Origin: Verrucomicrobiota bacterium | GTDB taxonomy: Bacteria; Verrucomicrobiota; Verrucomicrobiia; Verrucomicrobiales; Verrucomicrobiaceae | Direction of reading: 5' to 3' | Assembly: GCA_023429545.1 (NCBI GenBank) | Contig: JAEYUU010000529.1 | Coordinates: forward strand, 1-5,763 | Length of the DNA stretch: 5,763 nucleotides | In this document: positions 1 through 5,763 of the stretch, in pieces | Layout of the letters: the number at the start of each line of letters is the position of its first letter | Numbering within the stretch: the stretch's first letter is position 1 | The notes under the pieces: generated by a model | The model's input: the letters and a program-made list of their open reading frames with translations, nothing else | Databases searched by the model: none | What the model was told of the DNA's origin: nothing | Position numbers and translations under genes: made by a program

Positions 1-696
1 GATCACGGCATCAGCCATGCGCGCGGCAAGCAATACCTCTACAACGAGGGAACCCATGTGCCGCTGATCGTGAGTGGTCCTGGCATCCCGAAGGGAGTGG
101 TGCGAGATGACCTCGTGATGCAAATCGACCTTGCCCCGCTCTCGCTGGCGGCGGCAGATATTCCGATTCCATCCGCCATGCAGGGACAGAATATCCTGGC
201 CAAGGACTACACTCCCCGCGAGGTCATCTTCGCGGCGCGGGATCGCTGCGATGAAACGGTGGAGCGCATCCGAAGTGTGCGCACGGACCAGTACCTGTAC
301 ATCCGCAACTTCTACCCAAAACGCCCGCACCTGCAGCCCAATGCCTACAAGGATGGCAAGACCATCGTGCAGCGCCTGCGTACACTTCATGCCGAAGGAA
401 AGCTGGATCCTCTGAGCGAGAAGCTGCTCTTCAGCCCGGAACGCCCGGCAGAAGAGCTCTACGATTGGAAAGCCGATCCCTGGCAGGTGAAGAATCTCGC
501 CGAGGATCCCACGCACAGGGCCACTCTCGAAAAGCTCCGTACACGTCTTGACCAATGGATTGCCTACTCCGGTGACAGAGGCCCAGAGAGCGAGGCCATG
601 TACGACAGCGACATGCAGGAATACCTTGGTAAGGGCAACCCCGAAGTGGAGAAGAACATCGCCCTCATGAAGCAGTGGGCGAAGGAGGGGAAGTAG
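1..696 (+). CDS. Type I sulfatase, C-terminal part (heparan N-sulfatase-like), 5'-truncated by window edge
   Basis: This is the last 231 codons of a sulfatase that would hydrolyse a sulfate ester or N-sulfate on a sugar, probably in the periplasm. The frame is open from base 1, so the gene begins outside the window. The first residues read [14 protein letters not shown]. The DHG motif carries metal ligands in type I sulfatases, and Lys10 fits the conserved lysine that follows it. The segment [14 protein letters not shown] is the usual sulfatase core, and [14 protein letters not shown] is the matching helix. The C-terminal part has [19 protein letters not shown], typical of the small C-terminal subdomain in SGSH-like and related PVC sulfatases. 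The formylglycine site (CxPSR type) would be in the missing half, so catalytic competence cannot be judged. The substrate is unknown; heparan-type N-sulfatase is only the nearest resemblance. The stop TAG is at 694-696, 11 bp from the convergent next gene. Confidence 0.93.
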   Translation, partial: DHGISHARGKQYLYNEGTHVPLIVSGPGIPKGVVRDDLVMQIDLAPLSLAAADIPIPSAMQGQNILAKDYTPREVIFAARDRCDETVERIRSVRTDQYLYIRNFYPKRPHLQPNAYKDGKTIVQRLRTLHAEGKLDPLSEKLLFSPERPAEELYDWKADPWQVKNLAEDPTHRATLEKLRTRLDQWIAYSGDRGPESEAMYDSDMQEYLGKGNPEVEKNIALMKQWAKEGK

Positions 697-707
697 GCCG
701 GCAGCCA

Positions 708-2342
708 CTACGGCGTCGCCGCCTTCGGCTGCAGCACCAGCAGCCGCCCAGGTGTGCCAAGGCCTGCTGCGAGAGTCGCGCCACGACAGTACTCCGCGAT
801 GATCACGCGGTGGCCGGACAGCGTCAAAACATCGATAGGCCGGCTCCACGGTGACAGCACCTGCTTCACCGCAACAGTGCGGCTCTTGAAGTTGGGCTTC
901 ATCTGAAGCAGGTCGAATCCCACATCACCAGTTTCCAGCTTGAGCAGGTTGCCAAAGCGGACGGTGAGAAGGCTTCCACCGAGTGGCGCCGGCCAGTCCT
1001 TTCCCAGCCAAACAATGCCTGAAGGACAGGAATGCGGGTGGAAGGTGGATATGCGACCCTTTTCACCACCACCATCAGGCCCCGTGTTGCGGAGTGGCCT
1101 GATGAACTCCAAACCTGAAGGTGCATTCGGGGTATGGACGTAGGGTTTCTTGTCCCAATCCGAGAACTGGAAGGGAAAGCCATGGCGCCTGCCCTTCTCG
1201 ATCACATTCAACTCCTCCGGCGCATGCGCATCAGGACCGTTCTCCGTGCCGATGAGCCTGCCTTCATCATCCCAGCAGAAGCCGTAGGTATTACGCAGGC
1301 CGCTGGCGTAAACCTCCATGGTGGGCTTGTCTTCGCGGGGATCGAGCCTCCACAGACAGGCCGTGATGGGCACCTCCCCTTCCGTGGAATAGTTCGGTTG
1401 CACGCCCGCCTCGCCGCCATCCGTGCGCGATCCACTGGTCACGTACATCATGCCGTCCGGCCCCTGCGCAATGTGTGATACACCATGATTGTACGGCCCC
1501 ACGCCAAAGGGATAGGTGGTACGGTACCACGGCTTTGGCGCGGTCCATGGCTGATCCTCCGCCCACGGCTGCGTGCGGAAGATGGTGACTTCATTTGCCA
1601 CGGGACTCGCCTTCTTGTTGCACTGGTTGCTGGTGACATAGAGGCGTCCTGCGCGGTCCACGGTGAGGCCCAAGGTCGCCTCCGACCCCAGGCTGGCGTC
1701 GAGATAGCCCTTGCCATCAAACAACGGCGTGGCGGCAGTGTCCCCCGGTTTCCAACTCCAGACGTCGCCTCGCTGCGAAAGAGCCAGCACCGTCTTTCCA
1801 TCCGCATGCAGTGCTAAACGGACCGGTGAGAAGTTCAGTTCCACACCCACTTTCAGCTCCCAGCCCTCCGGCGCTGTGGGGAGCTGGCCGCCGCCGAGCG
1901 CTTCGCGAAGCGCAGCCATCGTGGGAAACCTGGTCTTCGCACGCACTGCGGAGATTTCAGCAGCGTCGGGAACGGTGGCCCCGTTTCCCCATGAGGAAAA
2001 CACATGCCTGAAGATCGCGGCGATCTCAGCGTCCTCCAGCAGCACGGGAGGCATGGCTCCCTCATAAGTCTGGCCATTCACCACAATCCTGCCCACCATC
2101 CCCTCCAGCGGAGCGCGCAACGCCTTTTCCCGCTGCTCGACCAGAAAGTCCGCCCTGGCCAGAGGCGGGAATACATTGGGGATCCCCCGCCCCTCCGCTC
2201 CATGGCAGATGGAGCAGTGTTGCAGGTAAAGGCGAGTTCCGTCCGGCGGCTCAGCACCCCGTGCGGCTTGTCCCAGCACAAAAGTAAACATGGCGGCAAT
2301 CAAGGAACAAAGCAGCGGCAAGCGGGAGCGACGCGGAAGCAT
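708..2342 (-). CDS. Secreted cytochrome c / glucose-sorbosone dehydrogenase-like beta-propeller fusion
   Basis: This 544-residue protein probably oxidises a sugar or other alcohol in the periplasm and passes electrons to its own heme. Residues 1 to about 27 form a signal peptide (MLPRRSR, then a hydrophobic core, then small residues). Residues about 34-125 are a class I cytochrome c: heme motif CSICH at 43-47 and probable axial Met97 in YEGAMPP. Residues about 160-540 resemble the glucose/sorbosone dehydrogenase propeller. His286 lies eight residues before GPDG (294-297), as the catalytic His does in soluble PQQ glucose dehydrogenase. R350-N351 in SGLRNTYGF matches its PQQ-contacting Arg-Asn pair. 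TENGPDAHAPEELN (366-379) is also family-like. PQQ use is inferred. The ATG start is well fixed: an in-frame TAA lies three codons upstream, and the signal peptide begins here. No good Shine-Dalgarno is visible. The gene is convergent with the sulfatase gene and divergent from the DUF1294 gene. Confidence 0.9.
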   Translation of the reverse strand: MLPRRSRLPLLCSLIAAMFTFVLGQAARGAEPPDGTRLYLQHCSICHGAEGRGIPNVFPPLARADFLVEQREKALRAPLEGMVGRIVVNGQTYEGAMPPVLLEDAEIAAIFRHVFSSWGNGATVPDAAEISAVRAKTRFPTMAALREALGGGQLPTAPEGWELKVGVELNFSPVRLALHADGKTVLALSQRGDVWSWKPGDTAATPLFDGKGYLDASLGSEATLGLTVDRAGRLYVTSNQCNKKASPVANEVTIFRTQPWAEDQPWTAPKPWYRTTYPFGVGPYNHGVSHIAQGPDGMMYVTSGSRTDGGEAGVQPNYSTEGEVPITACLWRLDPREDKPTMEVYASGLRNTYGFCWDDEGRLIGTENGPDAHAPEELNVIEKGRRHGFPFQFSDWDKKPYVHTPNAPSGLEFIRPLRNTGPDGGGEKGRISTFHPHSCPSGIVWLGKDWPAPLGGSLLTVRFGNLLKLETGDVGFDLLQMKPNFKSRTVAVKQVLSPWSRPIDVLTLSGHRVIIAEYCRGATLAAGLGTPGRLLVLQPKAATP

Positions 2343-2397
2343 GCCTGCTTATAGTACAGACCCAGGACGCCCGTCCAGACTCTCCGGCGATTGCGCA
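2343..2397. promoter_or_regulatory. Divergent intergenic region with candidate promoters on both strands
   Basis: This spacer separates the start of the cytochrome/propeller gene (-) from the chosen start of the DUF1294 gene (+). Its only AT-rich patch, 2348-2355, reads TATAAG on the minus strand (5/6 to TATAAT) and TATAGT on the plus strand (5/6). On the minus strand TGGACG (2377-2372) sits 18 bp upstream of TATAAG and matches 4/6 of TTGACA. That would place the transcription start almost at the ATG, giving a near-leaderless mRNA, which would fit the lack of a Shine-Dalgarno. No convincing -35 is seen for the plus strand. This is a by-eye consensus match only. Confidence 0.3.
2365..2376. repeat. 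Inverted repeat GGACG-CC-CGTCC in divergent spacer
   Basis: Five-base arms are separated by two bases, fully symmetric at the arms. It overlaps the candidate -35 of the minus-strand gene (2372-2377), a place where a bound regulator could act. Short GC-rich palindromes occur often by chance in DNA of this composition, so an operator role is only a possibility. Confidence 0.25.
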
Positions 2398-2399
2398 AT
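2390..2399. repeat. Perfect 10-bp palindrome ATTGCGCAAT at the DUF1294 gene start
   Basis: A perfect palindrome without spacer that overlaps the first two bases of the chosen ATG at 2398. It could be an operator for the plus-strand gene or a shared site for both divergent genes. If translation really starts at 2449, it would lie in the leader instead. Function is not established. Confidence 0.25.
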
Positions 2400-2835
2400 G
2401 GCCGATACGGTGGCAGTGGATGGGTCGATCGCTACAGACGAGACCCCCATGGCAGCCGGCAAAAGTGGCAAGCTCCTATTGTTCGCATTCCGGGTGCTGC
2501 GCACCCGGGGCGCGCTGATGGCTTGTCTGCTGGCGCTCCCGTCGCTCGCCGCATGGCGCCGCGGCACCGACACGTGGCTTGGCCTTCTGGTTTACATGGC
2601 CCTCTTCAGCATGGCCACCTATGGGCTCTACTGGCATGACAAGCTCCGTGCCCAGGCACAGGGATGGCGCATTCCCGAGACCACGCTGCACGGCTTCTCC
2701 CTGCTGGGCGGATGGCCCGGGGCTTACCTCGCCCAGCAAAACCTCCGGCACAAGACGGCCAAGCGCTGGTTCCAGCTTATCTTCTGGACCATTGTGCTCG
2801 TGTGGCAGGTAGTGGCACTGGTGTTGCTGGTGTAG
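2398..2835 (+). CDS. DUF1294 family membrane protein
   Basis: A small inner-membrane protein of unknown function, 145 residues from the ATG at 2398. The DUF1294 signature is clear: YWHDKLRAQ, then RIPETTLHGFSLLGGWPGA, then RHKTAKRWFQLIFW. Hydrophobic segments follow the order LLLFAFRVL/ALMACLLALPSLAAW near the N-terminus, GLLVYMALFSMATYGLYW, the GGWPG region, and a C-terminal helix ending LVWQVVALVLLV. The start is uncertain. The frame stays open back to an ATG at 2290 and another at 2341, but these would run into the divergent upstream gene and precede the candidate plus-strand -10. The ATG at 2449 would give a 128-residue form that begins just before the first membrane segment. None of these has a strong Shine-Dalgarno. 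Many family members carry an N-terminal cold-shock domain; none is present here. The lipoprotein gene starts 22 bp downstream and may be co-transcribed. Confidence 0.85.
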   Translation: MADTVAVDGSIATDETPMAAGKSGKLLLFAFRVLRTRGALMACLLALPSLAAWRRGTDTWLGLLVYMALFSMATYGLYWHDKLRAQAQGWRIPETTLHGFSLLGGWPGAYLAQQNLRHKTAKRWFQLIFWTIVLVWQVVALVLLV

Positions 2836-2857
2836 CCTTTCTCGACTCATCCCAGGG

Positions 2858-3481
2858 ATGCGGCACCAACTGTCCTTCCTTTCACTGCTGCTGTTGCTCA
2901 CCTCGTGTCAGACACCCCCGGTTTCTCACAAGCCGGTGTACGATGGAGGGCTTACCTATCCAGTCACCCAGATCGATCTGGGATCTGGATTGCAATTGCG
3001 TCATCTGGCGGGGAGACCTTGCGAACACGCGTCCAACGAACACCCTGCTGTGGGTTCAGACGGCGAGCGAACGTGTTCCATCTATGAGCTGACAGAGACC
3101 TCAGACAAAGTCGTGCTCACGGCACCCTCCATGCTCTTCGACCCGCAGTATGCGGAGGCGGAGTTTGAAGCGTATCATCGGGAAAACGACCATGTGTCGG
3201 CGCATGTGAGTCCTTCAGGTCAGTCCATCCTCATCGTGGAAGACCGCTCCCCGACTTACCCTCGCCGAGCGCAAATCTTGCTACAGCGCGATTCCGAGGG
3301 CAGGTGGTCATGGACGGATTTGGTAATACCCTCTCACGCGAGGGAACCGGAGGAACTCAATGCTTCGAGCATGTTCCCTGGATTTCTGGACGTTGTTTCT
3401 ATAACCGACTCGCACGTGATCTTCGGGCCAGGCAGGGCCAACCTGCAGCCATTCCGAGAGTTAGCCAGAAGCGAGAGGTAA
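2858..3481 (+). CDS. Putative lipoprotein of unknown function
   Basis: This 207-residue protein is not recognised as a member of a named family. Residues 1-17 are a lipoprotein signal (MRHQLSF, a run of leucines, then LTS-C), so Cys17 would be lipidated and the protein anchored in a membrane. The mature part has two further cysteines, Cys55 and Cys73, which could form a disulfide in the periplasm. The rest alternates polar and hydrophobic stretches that suggest beta-sheet (for example SILIVEDRS, AQILLQRD, WSWTDLVIP), with no membrane segment. AGGG lies directly against the ATG, too close for a normal ribosome site. The tight 22-bp gap to the DUF1294 gene suggests shared transcription or translation from it. 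The lipobox, length and clean stop favour a real gene. The function cannot be inferred from the sequence. Confidence 0.75.
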   Translation: MRHQLSFLSLLLLLTSCQTPPVSHKPVYDGGLTYPVTQIDLGSGLQLRHLAGRPCEHASNEHPAVGSDGERTCSIYELTETSDKVVLTAPSMLFDPQYAEAEFEAYHRENDHVSAHVSPSGQSILIVEDRSPTYPRRAQILLQRDSEGRWSWTDLVIPSHAREPEELNASSMFPGFLDVVSITDSHVIFGPGRANLQPFRELARSER

Positions 3482-3549
3482 CAGGATCTAGGCAATTCGA
3501 GAACGCTGGCACGAAGTCTGCGTGGTGAATGCCAGGGAACGCTCCCAAA

Positions 3550-3567
3550 CGCACAACAGCATGTGCG
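3550..3567. promoter_or_regulatory. 18-bp inverted repeat upstream of the LacI-family gene, candidate operator
   Basis: CGCACA (3550-3555) and TGTGCG (3562-3567) are exact reverse complements separated by six bases. The site ends 10 bp before the ATG of the regulator gene. LacI-family dimers bind inverted repeats and often repress their own gene, so autoregulation is a fair guess. The site lacks the central CG typical of many LacI-family operators, and six-base arms can arise by chance. Confidence 0.35.
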
Positions 3568-3577
3568 GCTCACCTAC

Positions 3578-4606
3578 ATGCCGGAATCCAGGGTTTGCAT
3601 GCTTGATGTCGCACGGGCGTCGGGGGTTTCCCCGGCGACGGTTTCCCGTGCCCTGCGCGATGACCCTCGCATCACGCCCGAGGTGAAGCTGCGAGTGAAG
3701 ACAGCGGCGCGACGGCTAGGTTATGTGCCGAATCCGCTCGTGCAGGCCCTGATGACCCAGCGCCGCCGGAAGACGCAGCCGCATGCGGAGACGCTTGCGC
3801 TGGTGACGCACCTTTCCGATGCCGACTGGCAGGGAAAGGATGTGTGCCGCTGGTACTTCCGTGGCATCCGGGATCGCGCTGAGCAGCTTGGCTACCGGGT
3901 GGAGGTGGTCTCCCTGGAATCCGTACGACATAATCCCGCCCGCCTCTGCCGCGTGCTGCACGCTCAGGGCATCCGCGGCATGATCCTGGGCTTCTCGCGG
4001 GATGAGGCCCAATTCACGCGGCAGGATATGGCGCAGTTCTCCGTGGTGGGCTTGAGCACCTACTTCGATGCCCTGCCGGTGGACCGCGTGCATCTCAATG
4101 GCTTCTACAATGTGAAGCTTGCCTTCAGCGAACTGCGCGCCGCCGGCTACCAGAGGCCAGCCCTGGTAGCACCCGTGCGGAACAACCGCGTGGTCGGCGG
4201 CCAATGGTCTGCGGCAGCGCTGGATGAACAATGGCAGCGCCCTGCGGAGGAACAGTGCCCGCCCTTCATGGTGGAAGGCACGATAGTGAACATGAGCCGC
4301 TTCCGCGATTGGTTCGAGCAGCATCGTCCGGATGCCATCATCGCGTATAAAGAACGTGTGGTGGAACTGCTAAATCGATTGCGTGTGCGCGTGCCGGAGG
4401 ATGTTGGCGTGGCTCATCTGTTTGGGACGGAGCAGGAGCGCAAGAGCATGGCGGGCATCGATGGGAATCTGGATGCCGTCGGCGCGGCGGCGGTGGATCT
4501 GCTGGTGCAGAAGCTGCACACGAATGAGCGTGGCATTCCTGAGCATCCCCGGGATGTGATGATCCAGGGCACGTGGAAGGATGGCCCTACGATCCAGCGA
4601 AGGTAG
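3578..4606 (+). CDS. LacI/GalR-family transcriptional regulator
   Basis: This is a 342-residue cytoplasmic DNA-binding regulator, the usual length for the family. Residues about 9-27 (LDVARASGVSPATVSRALR) are the helix-turn-helix, followed by ITPEVKLRV and RRLGYVPNP. The hinge helix is about 52-62 (NPLVQALMTQR). It differs from the classical PNxxAR-L pattern and resembles regulators common in Verrucomicrobiota. Residues about 72-335 form the periplasmic-binding-protein-like effector domain, with LALVTHL opening the first strand, DVGVAHL at 275-281 and GIDGNLDAVGAAAVDLL near the end. ATG 3578 was chosen because it starts just before the DNA-binding domain. GTG 3563 would add five residues and fall inside the inverted repeat, and ATG 3599 would start within the first helix. 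No clear Shine-Dalgarno is seen. The effector is unknown; a sugar is the usual type. The 3' end overlaps the convergent AIR-synthase-like gene by 20 bp. Confidence 0.93.
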   Translation: MPESRVCMLDVARASGVSPATVSRALRDDPRITPEVKLRVKTAARRLGYVPNPLVQALMTQRRRKTQPHAETLALVTHLSDADWQGKDVCRWYFRGIRDRAEQLGYRVEVVSLESVRHNPARLCRVLHAQGIRGMILGFSRDEAQFTRQDMAQFSVVGLSTYFDALPVDRVHLNGFYNVKLAFSELRAAGYQRPALVAPVRNNRVVGGQWSAAALDEQWQRPAEEQCPPFMVEGTIVNMSRFRDWFEQHRPDAIIAYKERVVELLNRLRVRVPEDVGVAHLFGTEQERKSMAGIDGNLDAVGAAAVDLLVQKLHTNERGIPEHPRDVMIQGTWKDGPTIQRR

Positions 4607-5567
4607 AAGGACTCACCACTTCCGCAAACATCGCGTCCTGCCCCTTCCAATGCATCCTGATAGGGTGTGATATTGCACCTGAGGCTGATTCCGTAATTTC
4701 GCCCACTACGCTACACGCGATGTTCCTCGCCTGAAATCTCGCCCGCACCTCCGCCACCTTCTCCGGGCGGACGCTGAGGAGGTATCCATAGCTGGGAAAG
4801 GAGACGAGCCAGTGCAGCATGTCCGTATCAGTGGGCACCGGAACAGCGTCGAGGTTCAGCTCCGCACCGCAGCGTGAAGTCGCCAGAAGCATGGCGAGCG
4901 TCCCGGGCACACCGCCATTGCTGATGTCCTTCCCCGCCGTGACAAGTCCCTCATTCGCAAGTTCTGAAAGCAGACGCATGTCCGCCTGCAGACGTTCCGC
5001 GGGAGATCCCACACTTGCATTCCAGCACAGGGATCCTTCCCAACGATAAGCGCCGCGCAGATCCACGGCCATCATGAGCGCATCTCCTGGCCTGGCATCG
5101 AAGCTGGAGATGAGTTTCTGCGCACGTCCCACCACGGCAGCGGCCAGCAGCGGGATTCGTTCCTTGGGGTATCTTGTGGTATGCCCGCCGACGATCGGCA
5201 CGCCATAAGCCGCGGATGCCGCCTGCATGCCCTGCCAGATCTGCGCGGCCAGGGGCGACTCCGCATGGGTCCAGAGCACATCAACGATCGCCGTGGGCAC
5301 CCCACCCATGGCGGCGATGTCGCTGAGATTTACCATCACGGCACTGTAGCCCGCGAACCACGGATCCCTTTCAATGAAGGCCTCCATCATGCCTTCCGCG
5401 GCGAAGAGCAGATAACCATTGCCGTCAGGGATCGCCGCCGCGTCATCCCCGACCTCGACGCCGCCTGCCACAGAGAGCGCAGGCGCATACGCGCCGAGAA
5501 TGTTCAGCTTCTCCGCCACATTGGGGTGGGCGCGCAGAGCGTCGATGAGGGTTGCCAGGGACTCCAT
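4587..5567 (-). CDS. AIR synthase-related protein, sll0787 type (PurM superfamily, Nit1C-associated)
   Basis: This 326-residue protein belongs to the PurM/SelD/HypE-like ATP-binding superfamily and resembles the sll0787 group, whose reaction is unknown. Motifs, numbered from ATG 5567: VGDDAAAIPDG (39-49), the acidic nucleotide/metal loop; AAEGM and DPWFAGYSAVMVNLSDIAAMGG (near 57-89), close to that group; PIVGGHTT (124-131); and KDISNGGVPGTLAMLL (213-228), like the second-domain loop of PurM relatives. DPWFAG and GYLL favour sll0787 type over true purine-pathway PurM. The open frame extends to a TTG at 5621, but MESLATLIDALR is a natural start and the promoter candidate lies between the two. 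In other genomes this family sits in the Nit1C cluster with a nitrilase, radical SAM protein and acetyltransferase. None is in this window. A different PurM-like role remains possible. Confidence 0.87.
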   Translation of the reverse strand: MESLATLIDALRAHPNVAEKLNILGAYAPALSVAGGVEVGDDAAAIPDGNGYLLFAAEGMMEAFIERDPWFAGYSAVMVNLSDIAAMGGVPTAIVDVLWTHAESPLAAQIWQGMQAASAAYGVPIVGGHTTRYPKERIPLLAAAVVGRAQKLISSFDARPGDALMMAVDLRGAYRWEGSLCWNASVGSPAERLQADMRLLSELANEGLVTAGKDISNGGVPGTLAMLLATSRCGAELNLDAVPVPTDTDMLHWLVSFPSYGYLLSVRPEKVAEVRARFQARNIACSVVGEITESASGAISHPIRMHWKGQDAMFAEVVSPSTFAGS

Positions 5568-5586
5568 GAATTCAGTCGTTATGGGG

Positions 5587-5616
5587 GATATGCAACCGCT
5601 TCTCCACACATGACAA
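5587..5616 (-). promoter_or_regulatory. Weak candidate promoter for the AIR-synthase-like gene
   Basis: On the minus strand TTGTCA (5616-5611, 5/6 to TTGACA) is followed after 18 bp by CATATC (5592-5587), only 3/6 to TATAAT. Transcription would begin near 5580, just ahead of the ATG at 5567, and would exclude the TTG at 5621 as start. If this gene is instead inside an operon that begins beyond the window, no promoter is needed here. Confidence 0.2.
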
Positions 5617-5645
5617 GGCAATGGCAGGGGTGGCTCAAATGCATC

Positions 5646-5763
5646 TCACAAATGGGAAGCAGACAAAATCAAGCAGGGCAGACCGCGGAATGCACAGGCC
5701 ATGCAAACCCATACACGTCCGGCATCCGCAATCACCTTCTGCAAGGCCGCAACCAACCCCGCA
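5646..5763 (-). other. Possible 3' end of a further minus-strand gene, unresolved
   Basis: One minus-strand frame is open from the window edge (first full codon ending at 5762) to a TGA at 5648-5646, 38 codons. It reads VAALQKVIADAGRVWVCMAC and then AFRGL. The pattern of a helix, an 'AG.VWVC..C' strand and a nearby 'RG' recalls the C-terminal part of small DsrE-family sulfur-relay proteins. The last ten residues do not obviously fit, and another minus-strand frame is also open here. The stretch is too short to call a gene, and the resemblance may be chance. Confidence 0.15.

Noticed and set aside
718..729. Small hairpin GCCG-CCTT-CGGC near the convergent sulfatase/dehydrogenase ends, considered as a terminator
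   Set aside because: The stem is only four bases, no T-run follows on either strand, and it lies within the dehydrogenase coding sequence.
1134..1478. A 114-codon plus-strand frame inside the cytochrome/propeller gene
   Set aside because: It lies antisense to the propeller region, where the minus-strand frame has clear family motifs; no motif or ribosome site supports the plus frame.
2476..2901. A 141-codon minus-strand frame across the DUF1294 gene and into the lipoprotein gene
   Set aside because: It opposes two better-supported genes, spans their junction and has low-complexity composition without a recognisable domain.
3501..3544. Direct repeat GAACGCT (3501-3507 and 3538-3544) and inverted pair CTGGC/GCCAG (3506-3510, 3531-3535)
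   Set aside because: The units are short, the two patterns overlap each other without a consistent spacing, and chance is a sufficient explanation.
3716..4324. A 202-codon open frame on the minus strand inside the LacI-type gene
   Set aside because: It is antisense to a clearly recognisable regulator, is rich in His/Ala/Arg as expected from the complementary strand of GC-rich coding DNA, and shows no known motif.
5568..5621. TTG at 5621 as start of the AIR-synthase-like gene, adding 18 residues
   Set aside because: TTG is a rare start, the added residues (MPCHVWRSGC...) do not look like the family's N-terminus, and ATG 5567 begins a natural first helix.
5621..5763. Plus-strand frame from an ATG at 5621 open to the window edge
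   Set aside because: The 47 codons are rich in Pro/Arg/Gln/His with no motif, and there is no ribosome-binding site before the ATG.

Overview
The window looks like chromosomal DNA from a GC-rich member of the Verrucomicrobiota, perhaps near Verrucomicrobiales. This is inferred from gene style, not from a marker gene. The clues are a heparan-N-sulfatase-like sulfatase, a heme c / sugar-dehydrogenase propeller fusion, and a LacI-type regulator. The regulator's hinge ('NPLVQALM') and C-terminal end ('NERGIPEHP...GTWKDG') resemble the many LacI-like regulators of that phylum. There are no tRNA or rRNA genes, no insertion sequences and no CRISPR array. The window is almost fully coding.

Layout. 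(1) 1-696 (+): the 3' end of a type I sulfatase gene; its catalytic N-terminal half lies outside the window. (2) 708-2342 (-): a secreted protein with an N-terminal cytochrome c domain and a glucose/sorbosone-dehydrogenase-like beta-propeller, convergent with the sulfatase gene. (3) 2343-2397: a short divergent spacer with -10-like elements on both strands and two small inverted repeats. (4) 2398-2835 (+): a DUF1294 membrane protein, followed after 22 bp by (5) 2858-3481 (+): a lipoprotein of unknown function. (6) 3482-3577: a spacer holding an 18-bp inverted repeat just ahead of (7) 3578-4606 (+): a LacI/GalR-family regulator. (8) 4587-5567 (-): an AIR-synthase-like (PurM superfamily) protein of the sll0787 type, whose last 20 bp overlap the 3' end of the regulator gene. 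(9) 5568-5763: a leader region with a weak promoter candidate and perhaps the 3' end of another minus-strand gene.

How the parts may work together. The sulfatase would desulfate a glycan and the propeller protein would oxidise a sugar or other alcohol and pass electrons to its heme. The regulator would be expected to answer to a sugar or related metabolite. This is plausible as a piece of a carbohydrate-use region, but gene orientations show no single operon. The most distinctive gene is the sll0787-type AIR-synthase-like one. In other bacteria this family belongs to the conserved Nit1C cluster (nitrilase, radical SAM, acetyltransferase, flavoprotein), linked to nitrogen starvation and cyanide assimilation. 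No other member of that cluster is visible here. If present, they would most likely lie beyond position 5763.
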